DNA of 55,476 nucleotides from an uncultured Clostridia bacterium (GTDB lineage: Bacteria; Bacillota; Clostridia; TANB77; CAG-508). Of this stretch, positions 36,427-47,407 are shown in pieces; the stretch's first letter is position 1, and each line of letters starts with the position of its first letter. The position numbers and the translations under genes were made by a program. The notes below the pieces were generated by a model. It was not told the origin of the DNA, did not search any database, and saw only the letters and a program-made list of their open reading frames with translations. The stretch is taken from contig CANPFR010000011.1 of NCBI GenBank assembly GCA_947573445.1, positions 1 through 55,476 on the forward strand. Direction: 5' to 3'.

Positions 36427-38901
36427 TTACCCTTCTCCAGTGGCTTCACCTGCATTAACTGGTTGTGCCATACTTAGCTCTTGTAATCTTTCCATGGTAA
36501 TTAAGACTTGTCTTGGTTTACTTCCTTCGTATCCTGAAATAATACCTCTTGCCTCCATTTGGTCAATAATTCTACCTGCACGTGCATATCCTACTTTGAA
36601 TCTTCTTTGAATAAATGAGGTAGAAGCTTGCCCCACTTCAACAACCGTTTTTATGGCGTCTTCTAAGAATGGATCTGTATCATCATCATCGTCAACCTCT
36701 TCCATTTCTCTATCTGATTTGTTCGCTTTTTCAATTTCTTCTAAAATATCCTCATTGTAAGTAGCTTCTCCACCATTTGATTTAATAAAATCAACAATTT
36801 TTTCTACTTCTTGGTCAGATACAAATGCTCCTTGCACTCTGGTTGGCTTTGAACTTCCTATTGGATAAAATAGCATATCCCCTTTTCCAAGTAATTTTTC
36901 AGCTCCTACCATATCCAAAATGGTTCTAGAATCGATTTGAGAAGAAACAGCAAACGCAATTCTAGATGGAATATTGGCTTTAATAATACCTGTAATAACA
37001 TCAACAGAAGGTCTTTGGGTTGCAATAACCAAATGCATTCCAGCTGCTCTGGCTTTTTGAGCCAATCGACAAATTGAATCTTCTACATCTTTAGCAGCCA
37101 CCATCATTAAATCAGCAAGCTCGTCTATGATGATAACAATTTGTGGTAATTTTCCTTCTTCCTCACCAGTTGTAGCATTATAGCCCTTCAAATCTCTTAC
37201 GCCTTTGGTAGCAAATAATTGATAACGATTTTCCATTTCCTGTACCGCCCAAGCAAGTGCACCAGCTGCCTTTTTAGAATCGGTTACAACAGGAATTAAC
37301 AAATGTGGAATACCGTTATAAACAGAAAGTTCAACAACTTTCGGATCAATCATCACAAGTTTGACTTCACTTGGTTTGGCTTTATAAATCATACTGGTAA
37401 TCAATGTATTAATACAAACTGATTTTCCAGCACCTGTCGAACCTGCAATTAATACATGGGGCATTTTTCCAACATCTGCAATAACTGGTTCTCCCGAAAT
37501 ATCTTTTCCAAGTGCTACCGATAACTTAGATTCTGCATCTTCAAAAGCTGTAGACTCTATCATATCTCTAAAATGAACCACTTCTTTTTCTTTGTTTGGA
37601 ATTTCAATTCCAACTGCCTGTTTACCTGGAATTGGAGCCTCAATTCTAATGCTTTCTGCTGCCAAATTCAAAGCTATATCATCTGATAACTTTGCTATTT
37701 TGCTAACTCTAACCCCTTCTGCTGGCTTTAATTCATATCTTGTGATCGCTGGTCCAACAGAAACATTTTCCACCTTAGCTGACACACCAAAACTATAGAG
37801 TGTTTTCTGAAGCTTGGTTGCTGTATCCGTAAGGGCTTTTTTGCCACCTTTTAAAGCTTTTGGTGTCCCCTGTTTCAATAATTCAACTGGTGGAAATTCA
37901 TAATTTTCATCTTCAGAAACAATCGCATTATGTTCCAATTGCAAAACTTCTTTTACTTTTTCTTCTTTTTCTTCTGCTTTTTGCACAAATAGATTGCTCT
38001 CAATTTCATTTGGATTTAGGATTTCTTTTTCTGGTTCTGGCTCCACTTGAACTACTTTATTTTTCTTACCAAATAAACTAAATTTTGCATCAGCCAATGG
38101 TTCTTCTGTAATTTCTTCTTTTTTATTGTTTAAATTTATGGTAATTTGGTCATCATCTATTTCTGGAGTTTCATCATCATCAATGGTATAAAATTCTGTA
38201 TTGGTGGACTTTTTCTGTTTTCTTGTTTTTACTTTCTGCATTTTTTGATGTTGTGCCATTTCTTCTTTGTTATGTTGTCTTACTTTCGCCATTCTTTCTT
38301 CACGACGAGAATCTAGTTCTTCATTTCGTTGCTCTTTTCGTTCTTCCAAAACATCCAATATTTCAATTATAAATTGAGCTGGCTTTAACCCAAATGTGAA
38401 AACTAACATAATAATAGCAATACCTGTTGTCATCACAGCTGCACCAAACATACCAAGTAACGAAATAAGTGGATATGCAATTACAGTCCCTATCGTTCCT
38501 CCACCAATATTAGCAGTTCCCAATTCATATGCTTTTTCTAAAGCATCACTAAATTTCATATCCATATTTAAATTGCCTTTTGAAACCTGAAAAATCGACA
38601 TCATTGCTGCAACACAGGATAAAAAAACTAAATATTGACAAATCTTAGAAAATAAATAATCTTTATCATTTTTTACTAAAGAAATCGACAATCCAACCAT
38701 TCCTATTGGAATAACATATTTAATCATCCCAACAATACCACCTAAAACAGGACTTAAAATCTCACCCACTGTACCTGTTTCTGCATAAATTAAAATCATT
38801 AATAATATACCCAATATAAAGCATCCTATTACGGCTAAGTCAATACTACTACTCTTCTTTTTTTGACGTGTCGTACTTGTTTTTTTACGTTTTTTTCCCA
38901 T
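36427..38901 (-). CDS. ftsK: FtsK/SpoIIIE DNA translocase
   Basis: A septum-located motor that pumps DNA through the closing division or sporulation septum. The 824-residue protein has about four N-terminal membrane helices (25-180), an acidic and Lys-rich linker, the motor with Walker [14 protein letters not shown] and Walker [25 protein letters not shown], and a C-terminal winged-helix gamma domain ([23 protein letters not shown]). In spore formers this family includes SpoIIIE; sequence alone does not separate the two. It has its own promoter. Confidence 0.93.
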   Translation of the reverse strand: MGKKRKKTSTTRQKKKSSSIDLAVIGCFILGILLMILIYAETGTVGEILSPVLGGIVGMIKYVIPIGMVGLSISLVKNDKDYLFSKICQYLVFLSCVAAMMSIFQVSKGNLNMDMKFSDALEKAYELGTANIGGGTIGTVIAYPLISLLGMFGAAVMTTGIAIIMLVFTFGLKPAQFIIEILDVLEERKEQRNEELDSRREERMAKVRQHNKEEMAQHQKMQKVKTRKQKKSTNTEFYTIDDDETPEIDDDQITINLNNKKEEITEEPLADAKFSLFGKKNKVVQVEPEPEKEILNPNEIESNLFVQKAEEKEEKVKEVLQLEHNAIVSEDENYEFPPVELLKQGTPKALKGGKKALTDTATKLQKTLYSFGVSAKVENVSVGPAITRYELKPAEGVRVSKIAKLSDDIALNLAAESIRIEAPIPGKQAVGIEIPNKEKEVVHFRDMIESTAFEDAESKLSVALGKDISGEPVIADVGKMPHVLIAGSTGAGKSVCINTLITSMIYKAKPSEVKLVMIDPKVVELSVYNGIPHLLIPVVTDSKKAAGALAWAVQEMENRYQLFATKGVRDLKGYNATTGEEEGKLPQIVIIIDELADLMMVAAKDVEDSICRLAQKARAAGMHLVIATQRPSVDVITGIIKANIPSRIAFAVSSQIDSRTILDMVGAEKLLGKGDMLFYPIGSSKPTRVQGAFVSDQEVEKIVDFIKSNGGEATYNEDILEEIEKANKSDREMEEVDDDDDTDPFLEDAIKTVVEVGQASTSFIQRRFKVGYARAGRIIDQMEARGIISGYEGSKPRQVLITMERLQELSMAQPVNAGEATGEG

Positions 38902-38937
38902 TATAACATCCTCCTTATATAAGCCTTTTTTCTTTTT

Positions 38938-38966
38938 ATCATATAATAAAATTCACCATCTGTCAA
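38938..38966 (-). promoter_or_regulatory. ftsK promoter
   Basis: TTGACA (38961-38966), 17 nt, TATGAT (38938-38943). Confidence 0.75.
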
Positions 38967-38981
38967 AGAGATTAATTCAAA

Positions 38982-39014
38982 AATTATTCTGCAGGAGACT
39001 CCTACAGAATAATT
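38982..39014. terminator. Terminator of the coiled-coil/rsmD unit
   Basis: AATTATTCTGCAGGAG pairs with CTCCTACAGAATAATT with one mismatch; A/T-rich flanks on both sides. Confidence 0.8.
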
Positions 39015-39020
39015 CTTTTT

Positions 39021-39500
39021 CTATTTTAATTCTTTTCGATTATTTTGAATTGTCTCTAAAGCAATTTTTATGGCATCTTCTACACTACTTAAAGTTTCTC
39101 CTAATTTTATGATATTATCTTCCATATTACTTAATATACCATCTGCATAATGAATAGCATCTTTGTTATATTCTCGATACATTTCATTAGCTTCTGCAAT
39201 AATTTCATTTTTCTTATCATATGCCTTTCTAGTGATTTCATGCTCATCAATCATTGAAATAATTCTATTTTCTGCTTCTTTTACAATATCCTCTGCATCT
39301 TTTTGGGCTTCTGCAATAATTCGTTCTCTTTCTTCTCGAATCCATTTAGCTTGTTTTAACTCATCAGGCAAATTCAAACGAATTTCTTTTATAATATCCA
39401 GTAACTCATTTTTCTCAACAATGCATTTTTCTGTAAAAGGAACATTTTTCCCCTTCTCTAAAATGTCCTCTATTGTTTCCAGAAGTGTAAAAATTTCCAT
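39021..39500 (-). CDS. Coiled-coil protein often annotated as ATPase-like
   Basis: The 159-residue protein has a long charged helix (KWIREERERIIAEAQKDAEDIVKEAENRI) that resembles the stalk of F0 subunit b and DivIVA-type proteins, flanked by FTEKCIVEKNELLDIIKEIR. This is a conserved Clostridia family found next to rsmD; I know of no function. No membrane segment. It lies 40 nt after rsmD's stop, probably in one unit. Confidence 0.7.
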   Translation of the reverse strand: MEIFTLLETIEDILEKGKNVPFTEKCIVEKNELLDIIKEIRLNLPDELKQAKWIREERERIIAEAQKDAEDIVKEAENRIISMIDEHEITRKAYDKKNEIIAEANEMYREYNKDAIHYADGILSNMEDNIIKLGETLSSVEDAIKIALETIQNNRKELK

Positions 39501-39540
39501 ACTTAACTCTTTTCCTTTCTTTTAAAAAAAGCAGTCATTT

Positions 39541-40101
39541 CTACTTTTTTCTTAAAAATAGAAGTCTCACTTTGCCATACTTTCTTTGGTCGTAAATTTC
39601 AAATTGTTGCAACTTTTCTAAATTTTGAACAACTTCTTTTTCTCTATCTGTTTCTATGATTATTCTTCCATCTTCATTTAATAAATCCCACTTAGCTATT
39701 TTCTGACTTGCTATTTCAGCATAATTTGTGGCATATGGTGGATCTAAAAATACAATGTCCAATTTTTCATTTTGGTTTTTTAAAGTTTCCAAAACAAGTT
39801 GATAATCTTTATGAAAAATCTGTATTTCTGATTTAGGTGTCACTTTTTCCACATTTTTTTCAATAATGTGGATAGCTTCTAATGTATTATCACACAAGAT
39901 TGCCTTTCTAGCCCCCCTGCTTATGGCCTCTAATCCAATTGCTCCACTACCTGAAAACAAATCTAATACAGTAGCCTCTGGCAACTCAAATTGTAGAATA
40001 TTAAACAATGATTCTTTGACTCTATCTAGTGTTGGTCTTGTGTTTAATCCTTCTAATGTATATAATTTTGTTCCTCTATGTTTTCCACCTATTATCCTCA
40101 T
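39541..40101 (-). CDS. rsmD: 16S rRNA m2G966 methyltransferase
   Basis: The 186-residue Rossmann methyltransferase starts MRIIGGKHRGTKL, has TRPTLDRVKESLFNIL, the SAM-binding VLDLFSGSGAIGLEAISRGA and the catalytic DPPY (VFLDPPYATN). Those features identify RsmD, which modifies G966 of 16S rRNA. It heads a two-gene unit with the coiled-coil protein. Confidence 0.95.
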   Translation of the reverse strand: MRIIGGKHRGTKLYTLEGLNTRPTLDRVKESLFNILQFELPEATVLDLFSGSGAIGLEAISRGARKAILCDNTLEAIHIIEKNVEKVTPKSEIQIFHKDYQLVLETLKNQNEKLDIVFLDPPYATNYAEIASQKIAKWDLLNEDGRIIIETDREKEVVQNLEKLQQFEIYDQRKYGKVRLLFLRKK

Positions 40102-40292
40102 GGTTTCCTCTATTTATACAATTTTTCAATTTATACATACATTTTATTCCAATTTCTAAAAAAGTCAATAGTATTTAGCGAAATGTAATAAAGTCTTAAT
40201 ATTGTTGTAACATTGTAAAAAAAATATTACATAATTGTAATAAAAAAATAACTAGAAATTAGTCATAAACTAACTTCTAGTTACTAAAATAG

Positions 40293-41042
40293 CTATTTTA
40301 CTATTTTGTTAATAATTTTCATTCTAAAATAGAAAATTATTGCTACAATTAATGCACCTCCTAATACAATTAATATAACATTTGTTGCACCAGCTTTTGG
40401 CAAAATTCCCTTTTTCATAGAATCGCCTTCTTTGTTATTGTTACTTGTATTAGCTTTTATATTATGATCTTCATCAGAATTTCCTTGGTTATTATTTTGA
40501 TTTCCATTGGCATTATCTCCATTGTTATTTTCAGGCTGATTATTGTCATCTGGGGTTGGCGTTGGATCTGGCGTTACTGTACCTCCTTGTATCGTTATTG
40601 TTTTAGAAATGTCTGGCACGTTGATATCTTCTTCTCCACCAGAAACTGTAATATTTTTCAAAGAAATCGTAGGATTCTCGACACTTTGTTCATTGACTCT
40701 AAATGTCATTTTAAACACTGTTTCAGGTTTGTTCACCAAAGATCCTCTATCAACGATTAATTTTCCATTTGCCTCATTAAGTGATGGCGTTGACCAACTG
40801 TTTTCTCCCTTCATGTTTACCAATGTCAAACTATTTTTGTCATATTGCAAAGTTGCTCCCACACCAATAATGCCTTCTGGAGTCTGAACATCAGATATAA
40901 CAACATCCACCGTAAATTCTTGATTTTTTGTAAACTCATTTTTTGCAGTTTGAAGATTTAATGTACATGAAACTGCATATACCTTTGTCATAATACACAT
41001 GATACTTAATAAAATTAAACTTATTTTTACTAATCTTTTCAT
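40293..41042 (-). CDS. Cell-wall-anchored cohesin-domain protein
   Basis: The 249-residue protein has a signal peptide (1-23), a cohesin-like domain (about 25-150; FTVDVVISDVQTPEGIIGVGATLQYDKNSL), a Pro/Asp then Asn/Gly-rich linker, and a C-terminal sorting signal: LPKAG, a hydrophobic helix, and a basic tail. LPKAG is a variant of LPxTG, so sortase anchoring to the wall is likely. It lies 18 nt after a large gene whose product has a dockerin, so it may display that protein. Confidence 0.8.
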   Translation of the reverse strand: MKRLVKISLILLSIMCIMTKVYAVSCTLNLQTAKNEFTKNQEFTVDVVISDVQTPEGIIGVGATLQYDKNSLTLVNMKGENSWSTPSLNEANGKLIVDRGSLVNKPETVFKMTFRVNEQSVENPTISLKNITVSGGEEDINVPDISKTITIQGGTVTPDPTPTPDDNNQPENNNGDNANGNQNNNQGNSDEDHNIKANTSNNNKEGDSMKKGILPKAGATNVILIVLGGALIVAIIFYFRMKIINKIVK

Positions 41043-41060
41043 CTTTTCTCCTCTTTTGCT

Positions 41061-44000
41061 TTATTGTATTACTTTTGAACCAATTAATACCAATTTTAGT
41101 TGTGCTAAATCTGTAATTGTAATTCCACCATCGTTATTAATATCAGCAGCTTTTAAATAAACTCCTGTCAATAATTTTTGTTCAATATAATGTAATTTCA
41201 ATTTTGCTAAATCTGTAATTGTGATTTCACCATTTCCATCAATATCTGCAATAACAACTAATGTGAAATGTAATGTATCACCTACTTGTAATTTGGTACC
41301 AGTTGCTAATTTAGCATCATCGCCTAGAACATTTCCATTTTTGTCAGTAAATATCATCTCTTGATAGGTTTGAACATTGTTTTTAAAATCACTTACCTTT
41401 GTATTTGGTACAATTCTTGAAATAATGTCACCTTCAATCAAATATTTATCAGACTCAATAGCATCCATTCTTTTTTGAATATTAATTTCTAAGCTTGCAT
41501 CTTGTGAAGAAATATCTTTTTCTCCATCACTTGCCACTATATTTTTAACAGTTACTGTTGTTTTCATTGGTGCTGTAACAGTATCTTTTACCTTAAATTT
41601 AACCGTGAATAATCTACCAGCTTCTGTTACTAATTTTTCAGCATCTGTTACAAATTTGAAATTTTCCTCATTGAAAACGCCTGTATTCCACTGACTTTGA
41701 TTTTCAGTCACTTTTATTTTTTCCAAAACATTGCTATCATATTCTAATTGACCACCCAAAGAAATCAATCCTTCTTCTATATTTTCAAAATGATCAATTT
41801 TTACATCTACTTCAAATTCATCTTCTGGACGAATTTCCTCTGGTGATGAACTTGCTTTTTCAATTAATGTTTCAAATGTTGGAACAACTGTAAATGTTAC
41901 TGTACAAGGTGTACTTGTAACTTCTTCACAAGTTGTTTCTACTGTACTTGTAACTTTTAACACATAATTTCCTGCATCTGCTTTTGTACAATTTTGAATT
42001 TCTAATATTTTATTCGTTTTTCCTTCTAGTTTTACATCATCTTTATACCATTGATAAGTCTGAACCCCTGGTGTTACTGACACTTCTGGCTCAATTCTCA
42101 ATGTTTCGTTAAGTGTTGCTGTTTGCATTTTTGGCATTTTAATTTCTGCTGGTACAGCGGTTGGAACAACGACGGTTTCTCCACTGTTCTCTTCTCTTTC
42201 TGTAACTGTTTTTGCAACAAAAGTTGCTTCTACTATACAATTTCCATCTTTTACGTCATTATAATTAACTGTAATATCCATTGCGTTTTTATCGGTTACT
42301 TCTTTTTGTTCTCCACATACTGTAACTGTTTCAATTTCATAACCGTCCTCTGGTATTACCTGTAATGTAGCAGAATCATTTTCTGCAAGTGTAACAATAT
42401 TTCCTTCTTCTCGATTAGCTCCCTCAATGATACCACCTTCTGTAGCAGATACAACAATTGATTTATTTGGTGATACAGTTCCATCATTTTCAGTTACTGC
42501 AACTGCAAATGGACTGAACGAATCACATGTTACAATCAATCCATATGGCGTTACAACACAAGGGATTTCCTCTACACCTGTTACATTTCCTTCATCATCT
42601 CTCATAAAGTGATATGCTTTAAAAGTGACACCTGCATCATCTGGACCATATCCTGCTGGAAAACCAAGAGATAATCTTAATCTATGGCCTGTTTTTACAA
42701 CATATTTTTTACATACATTTAATGAAATATTGTAAGTTTCACTTGTAATTAATCCTTGTTCCCCTAATTCTTCTTCCATTAAATTATCCATTGATTCTTT
42801 TTCTGTTTGATTTGTTCTTGTTGTTACTAATGCAATTCTGCTTTTTAATTTATCTGATACTGGTTTTCCATCACTTGTTAGCCATCCATTCATTGATAAA
42901 TCCTCATTTTCAAGAAGTGTTGGGGTAGCAAATACTTCCCAATTTTTAGCTGCATTCATACGAGTTGAACATCCAATTATATTGGATGCTCCATAAGAAA
43001 TATGGTTTGGTTCTTTTCCACTATTTCTTCCAACTACTCCTGTTAAATAAATTCTATACATTGCATTATCATCTGCAAACATTTTACTAAATTTTAAATC
43101 AAATGTTACTCTACGTTTTCCATCAAAAACAAAATTTGTTATTTCAGATTTAGCAGCTCCTGTCGCTCCTGTTGATTCCATTCTATAACCAATTTGAGTA
43201 GCCCCTTCCGCTAATACTAAATCATCATCATAAGTAACATCAACATGATAGGTTGGACCTACCGTAAGTGTTGCTGTTGGCGGTGGGGTCTGATATTTAA
43301 TATATGGAGGAGCTTTATAAGTTCCATTTGGATTGTATAATTTTCCTGATTGTGCTACAAAATCTGAACCATTACCTTGGTAAGTTAATTTCTCCAAGTC
43401 TGTACCTGATGGTTCTAATGTTGTTACTGCAAATTCAACATACTCTGAATTTGGAACTGTAATATAGATATAATCTCCATTATCTTTAAATCCTCCTGCA
43501 TAATATGTTGGATCCATATATCCCCATTTACCTTCAAGCCATATGTCATCTCCAGGTCTATATTCATGATATTTCATTAATATATATTTACCCTCTGCTT
43601 TGGCTGCTGCATATCCTTTTCCATTATAGCTGATATAAAAATCACCTGCTTTGTACTCTTCTGTTTCAGTTCCTTCCTGTTTAAATTTTACTAATAATCC
43701 ATTCACATTTGTTATACTATCCATACCATAATCTTCTAAGTTTAATTGAGGATATTTAAATGTATAATTTCCTGCTGCTTCTACCGTTTCTAAAGCAATA
43801 TGTTCTTTGTCCATTGTTTCTGTTCCAACCATACAATATCTTGTATTTTCAAACCCTTCTTGTATGTCACTTCCTGGTACAAATTCTGGATCAGTAGTAT
43901 CCATAGTTGTATCACGTAAAAATGGATCATCTAATGTACTATCAACCGCATACCAAACTTTTTCTGTTGATCTTGCATTGGTTTCTTTTTCTACTTCTAC

Positions 44001-44828
44001 ATAATTCCACATATGAGGAACTGCTGCAGCTCCTTGTGACTGATGGGTTCCTTGTACAAGGATACTGTTAATTCCTACTTTGTCTAAAGCCACTTTAAAT
44101 GCTCTAGCATACCCTTCACATACAGCTTCTTTTTTTACAAGGGCTCCATATGGGGTAGAAATAAATCCTTCATTTCCTGGTACACAATCACTTTCTAGTC
44201 TATAACCTGTATTATTAATAAGCTCATTATGAACTAATTTTATTTGTCCCATTGTTCTACTTTGATTTTCTACTGCTTCAACCTCTTGAGCCTTTTGAGC
44301 AATTTCATCCAAACTACTATTAAATTCAACTATTGCTTGTTGTACTTGTGTTTCATTTGTGAACCCCTCTGTGTAATAGTCTGCATATCTTCCAGAACTA
44401 ATATAAACATGGTATTTTTCATCCATATCTTTTGTTGTTCTAAGTGAAAGTTTTTGAAAATTCACATAAAAAACTTCTGGAAAATCTGCATAAAAAGCAT
44501 ATCTTGCAGCATTCATTGCTGAAGTTAAGCTAGCATTTCCTTTCTCATACTCTTTGATTTCATCTTCTGTAAACATACCGTTTTCTACAAGGTCATATCT
44601 TTCTGTCCCTCTTTCAAACATACCCTGTTTATACATACTATACATTCCTTGGTATATTTTTTTAGCTTCTGGCTTTAATTGATCGTAATGAAACTTTCCA
44701 ATTAGTTCTGTTTCGTCTACAACTTGGCTTTCTGTAGCATGCACAATATTAGAAAAATCAAGCCAGCCAAATTGTGATGCTAAAAGCACTGCAAGTAAAC
44801 AAATAATGATTAACTTTTTGAATTTCAT
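41061..44828 (-). CDS. Secreted transglutaminase-like protein with Ig-like, cohesin and dockerin domains
   Basis: The 1255-residue protein has a signal peptide (1-32), a transglutaminase-like core around residues 195-300 (Cys in KKEAVCEGYARAF, His in VPHMWNYV, Asp in YAVDSTLDD), middle beta-rich regions, an Ig-like domain (about 915-1000), a cohesin-like domain (about 1010-1145) and a C-terminal dockerin with two calcium-loop repeats (DIDGNGEITITDLAKLKLHY and DINNDGGITITDLAQLKLV). The dockerin could bind the cohesin of the wall-anchored protein encoded next. Strong own promoter (44887-44916). Confidence 0.85.
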   Translation of the reverse strand: MKFKKLIIICLLAVLLASQFGWLDFSNIVHATESQVVDETELIGKFHYDQLKPEAKKIYQGMYSMYKQGMFERGTERYDLVENGMFTEDEIKEYEKGNASLTSAMNAARYAFYADFPEVFYVNFQKLSLRTTKDMDEKYHVYISSGRYADYYTEGFTNETQVQQAIVEFNSSLDEIAQKAQEVEAVENQSRTMGQIKLVHNELINNTGYRLESDCVPGNEGFISTPYGALVKKEAVCEGYARAFKVALDKVGINSILVQGTHQSQGAAAVPHMWNYVEVEKETNARSTEKVWYAVDSTLDDPFLRDTTMDTTDPEFVPGSDIQEGFENTRYCMVGTETMDKEHIALETVEAAGNYTFKYPQLNLEDYGMDSITNVNGLLVKFKQEGTETEEYKAGDFYISYNGKGYAAAKAEGKYILMKYHEYRPGDDIWLEGKWGYMDPTYYAGGFKDNGDYIYITVPNSEYVEFAVTTLEPSGTDLEKLTYQGNGSDFVAQSGKLYNPNGTYKAPPYIKYQTPPPTATLTVGPTYHVDVTYDDDLVLAEGATQIGYRMESTGATGAAKSEITNFVFDGKRRVTFDLKFSKMFADDNAMYRIYLTGVVGRNSGKEPNHISYGASNIIGCSTRMNAAKNWEVFATPTLLENEDLSMNGWLTSDGKPVSDKLKSRIALVTTRTNQTEKESMDNLMEEELGEQGLITSETYNISLNVCKKYVVKTGHRLRLSLGFPAGYGPDDAGVTFKAYHFMRDDEGNVTGVEEIPCVVTPYGLIVTCDSFSPFAVAVTENDGTVSPNKSIVVSATEGGIIEGANREEGNIVTLAENDSATLQVIPEDGYEIETVTVCGEQKEVTDKNAMDITVNYNDVKDGNCIVEATFVAKTVTEREENSGETVVVPTAVPAEIKMPKMQTATLNETLRIEPEVSVTPGVQTYQWYKDDVKLEGKTNKILEIQNCTKADAGNYVLKVTSTVETTCEEVTSTPCTVTFTVVPTFETLIEKASSSPEEIRPEDEFEVDVKIDHFENIEEGLISLGGQLEYDSNVLEKIKVTENQSQWNTGVFNEENFKFVTDAEKLVTEAGRLFTVKFKVKDTVTAPMKTTVTVKNIVASDGEKDISSQDASLEINIQKRMDAIESDKYLIEGDIISRIVPNTKVSDFKNNVQTYQEMIFTDKNGNVLGDDAKLATGTKLQVGDTLHFTLVVIADIDGNGEITITDLAKLKLHYIEQKLLTGVYLKAADINNDGGITITDLAQLKLVLIGSKVIQ

Positions 44829-44886
44829 GATTCAACTCTCCTTTTTTAATTTTTTCCTTTTGTAAAAAATAATATGTATATAAATA

Positions 44887-44916
44887 ATTATACTATAATT
44901 CGTTTTTACCTGTCAA
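44887..44916 (-). promoter_or_regulatory. Promoter of the transglutaminase/dockerin-cohesin unit
   Basis: TTGACA (44911-44916), 18 nt, TATAAT (44887-44892). Confidence 0.75.
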
Positions 44917-44992
44917 GAATTTCCTAGTTATAATTTGCGATTTTTTAAGTTTTTTAATCTTATTTTTCGACAAATTAATCAGCAATTTTATC

Positions 44993-45020
44993 AAAAAAAA
45001 TTGCTCTAAAAAAGCAATTT
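44993..45020 (-). terminator. divIVA terminator
   Basis: AAATTGCT pairs with AGCAATTT, followed on the minus strand by T8; directly after the divIVA stop. Confidence 0.85.
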
Positions 45021-45021
45021 T

Positions 45022-45480
45022 TTATTCATTATTTTGATTATTATCTTTATCTTGTAATAATTCTAATTGTGAGATAAGTAAAGCTTCCATTTTAGCTTTG
45101 TATACATTAAATTGTTTCTTTAAATCTTCTGTTTTTCTTCGAACCTCAACTTCATCTTGGTTAACTGATTCCACCATTTTTTGTGCTTCTTTTTTGGCTT
45201 CTGCTATAATTTGGTCAGCTTGTTTTTGTGCCATCATTTTGATATCTTCAGCAGTAGATTGAGCCATAAGTAATGTACTCTGCAAAGTATGTTCTACTGT
45301 TTTGTAATGTTCTAATTCTTTATTTTGTTCTTCAAATTTACTTTTGAATTCAGCATTTTCTTTATAGATTTTTTCATATTCTAATGTCACCTGATCTAAA
45401 AAATCATCGACTTCATCTACATTATACCCTTTAATCGTTTTGGTAAATCTTTTGTTTTCTATATCTAAAGGTGTTAACAT
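45022..45480 (-). CDS. divIVA: DivIVA-family cell-pole/septum protein
   Basis: DivIVA binds curved membrane at poles and septa. The 152-residue protein begins LTPLDIENKRFTKTIKGYNVDEVDDFLDQV, the conserved membrane-binding segment, then continues as coiled coil. It follows sepF by 22 nt, the usual cell-division cluster order. GGAGGAAG precedes the ATG. Confidence 0.95.
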   Translation of the reverse strand: MLTPLDIENKRFTKTIKGYNVDEVDDFLDQVTLEYEKIYKENAEFKSKFEEQNKELEHYKTVEHTLQSTLLMAQSTAEDIKMMAQKQADQIIAEAKKEAQKMVESVNQDEVEVRRKTEDLKKQFNVYKAKMEALLISQLELLQDKDNNQNNE

Positions 45481-45502
45481 ATAACACTTCCTCCTACTTT
45501 CA

Positions 45503-45976
45503 CTACTTCATCCAAGAAGCTGAAAATTTTCCATCCAATTTTTCTTTTGAAAATTGATTCTCTATATCATAATTGTATGGAGCAATCACAAATATTGAAT
45601 TAGAAACTTTTTCCATGTTACCATCTAACGCTTTGACAGCACCACTGACAACATCAACTATTCTTCTTCCAACATCTTTACTTACATATTCCAAATTAAT
45701 AACAACCGAATTTTTACTTTTTAACTGTGCAATAATATCAATTGCTTGCTCAAAACTGGTTGGTTTCGAAATTTGCATTTTGATTTGTTGTTGCTGAGGA
45801 ATGCTTACTACTTTACTTTTATTATTTCTAAAAATATTTAATGTTTTTCCTGTATTTTCCTCTTCTTCATATTCATCTTCATACTCTACATTTTCTAGTT
45901 CTTCATCATATTCTTCTACCGGTTCTTCTTCTCCCCAAAAATAATTCATAAATTTTTTAATTGCTGTTCCTGCCAC
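45503..45976 (-). CDS. sepF: Cell division protein SepF
   Basis: SepF tethers FtsZ to the membrane. The 157-residue protein has an N-terminal amphipathic stretch (AIKKFMNYFW), an acidic linker and the SepF core (AIDIIAQLKSKNSVVINLEYVSKDVGRRIVDVVSGAVKALDGN, FVIAPYNYDI). It precedes divIVA, and an HlyD-like gene sits upstream. Confidence 0.95.
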   Translation of the reverse strand: MAGTAIKKFMNYFWGEEEPVEEYDEELENVEYEDEYEEEENTGKTLNIFRNNKSKVVSIPQQQQIKMQISKPTSFEQAIDIIAQLKSKNSVVINLEYVSKDVGRRIVDVVSGAVKALDGNMEKVSNSIFVIAPYNYDIENQFSKEKLDGKFSASWMK

Positions 45977-46023
45977 TTTACTAACCTCCTAATTTTTTCT
46001 CCTTCGTGTTATAACATACATAT

Positions 46024-46052
46024 AGTATCTACCTTTTTTGAAAGATTGTCAA
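46024..46052 (-). promoter_or_regulatory. sepF promoter
   Basis: TTGACA (46047-46052), 17 nt, GATACT (46024-46029). Confidence 0.6.
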
Positions 46053-46136
46053 TAGTTTTTTTCCATTTTTTGCATTTGTAACACAAATTTAATATTTTTG
46101 TAATATTTTGCAAAATATTGTTACATTTTCGTTACA

Positions 46137-47361
46137 TTAATGCAACAATATTTCATCATATAACCCAAGCTCTTTTCTAGAACTTATGTACGTTTCGTCA
46201 AATCCTAACTCTGCCAACTCCTCATCTGTATAATTTTTTAAAATGGAATAAGTATCATTTTGTCTTAAAACTTTCACATAAATTTTTTCCACATATCCAG
46301 CCTTACTTCTTTCTACATAACTGATATCTTTTTCCTCCAAAATAGCTAAATTACTCACTTTTAATCCTTTATAATTCCACCAAACAACATCCACAACAAT
46401 TTCTCGATATGCCACTAACTCTTCCACATATTCTGTAATCTTGAACACAATTACTCTTTCCTCTTCTCCTTCTGCAATATATTCGATACTTGCCTCTACT
46501 TCTTGTCCAGAAGACAATCGTAATATCACGGTATCTCCCACTTTAGCAACAGATGCCTTTTCCGTGTCCATAACACAGGCAATATAACACACAAAATTAT
46601 TGATTACTTTTCCTTTTTCTTCACTTGTTGAAATAATAGCACCTGTTTTTGTATCCAAAGATTTCAACAATTCCGCATTCAAATATCCAAAATCCTCTAC
46701 TCCGTAAAATTTCTTCCAACCCATCCACTCGGTAAGAAACCAAACCAGCTACTGGTGCATTAATTACCTCTGACTCATTACTCAATTGTTGTTCCAAAGT
46801 ATTTCTTTTTTCAATCAAAGATTTTACATGAGAATCAGCTGGACTCAAACTTCCTGTTATTTTCGTTTTTTTCAGGATATAAGAATCTAATTCAGCCTTT
46901 TTATCTTGTATTTCCCCAAAATCATTGAGGTCATACATCGAATCCACTACCTTTTCAATTTGAGTTTCTAAATTGGTAATATCGGTTGAAAATATTTTCA
47001 ATCCACTACTTTCTATTGCAGCATTAATTTCATCTGACAATGTTTCCATTTGCCTCAAAATCTCTTCCTCTCCATTTGAATAATAACGAAAAGCAGTCTC
47101 ATTTTTGGCAACTCTTTGCCCTTCTGCAATAATCTGAACCATACCATTTTTATAATTTTCTCCTTGTAACACTTTTTCATCCCTCAAAATATAGCCTTCT
47201 GCAGTCTCTTCAAAACGCAAGGAGCCTTCCTCTACAATACAAATCTGTGACAAATTTCTCAGCACATGAATTCCCTTTTGCACCAAAATAATGATGCAAC
47301 CTATTGCCAAAATAGCACTTAGGATTTTTCCAAAACTTAATTTGCTATTTTCTTCATTCAA
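46137..47361 (-). CDS. HlyD-like membrane-fusion-type protein, read through a +1 shift at CGG
   Basis: Conserved in Clostridia next to sepF. It has one membrane helix (10-28), a coiled-coil region (about 95-190) and a HlyD/biotinyl-lipoyl-like hairpin (INAPVAGLVSYRVDGLE). Codon 220 is CGG (46702-46704); zero frame stops 27 codons later in sequence with no family character. Skipping C gives GGA GTA GAG GAT and joins LEEILGVEDFGYLNAELL to the C-terminal half (VGDTVILRLSSGQEV). Total 407 residues. The start is TTG at 47361; no in-frame ATG fits. It may be a division-associated membrane protein. Confidence 0.85.
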
Positions 47362-47407
47362 TTTTCTCTTCCCTGTTAGTTGTTAGGCTAACAAGTCTCC
47401 TTTCTTC

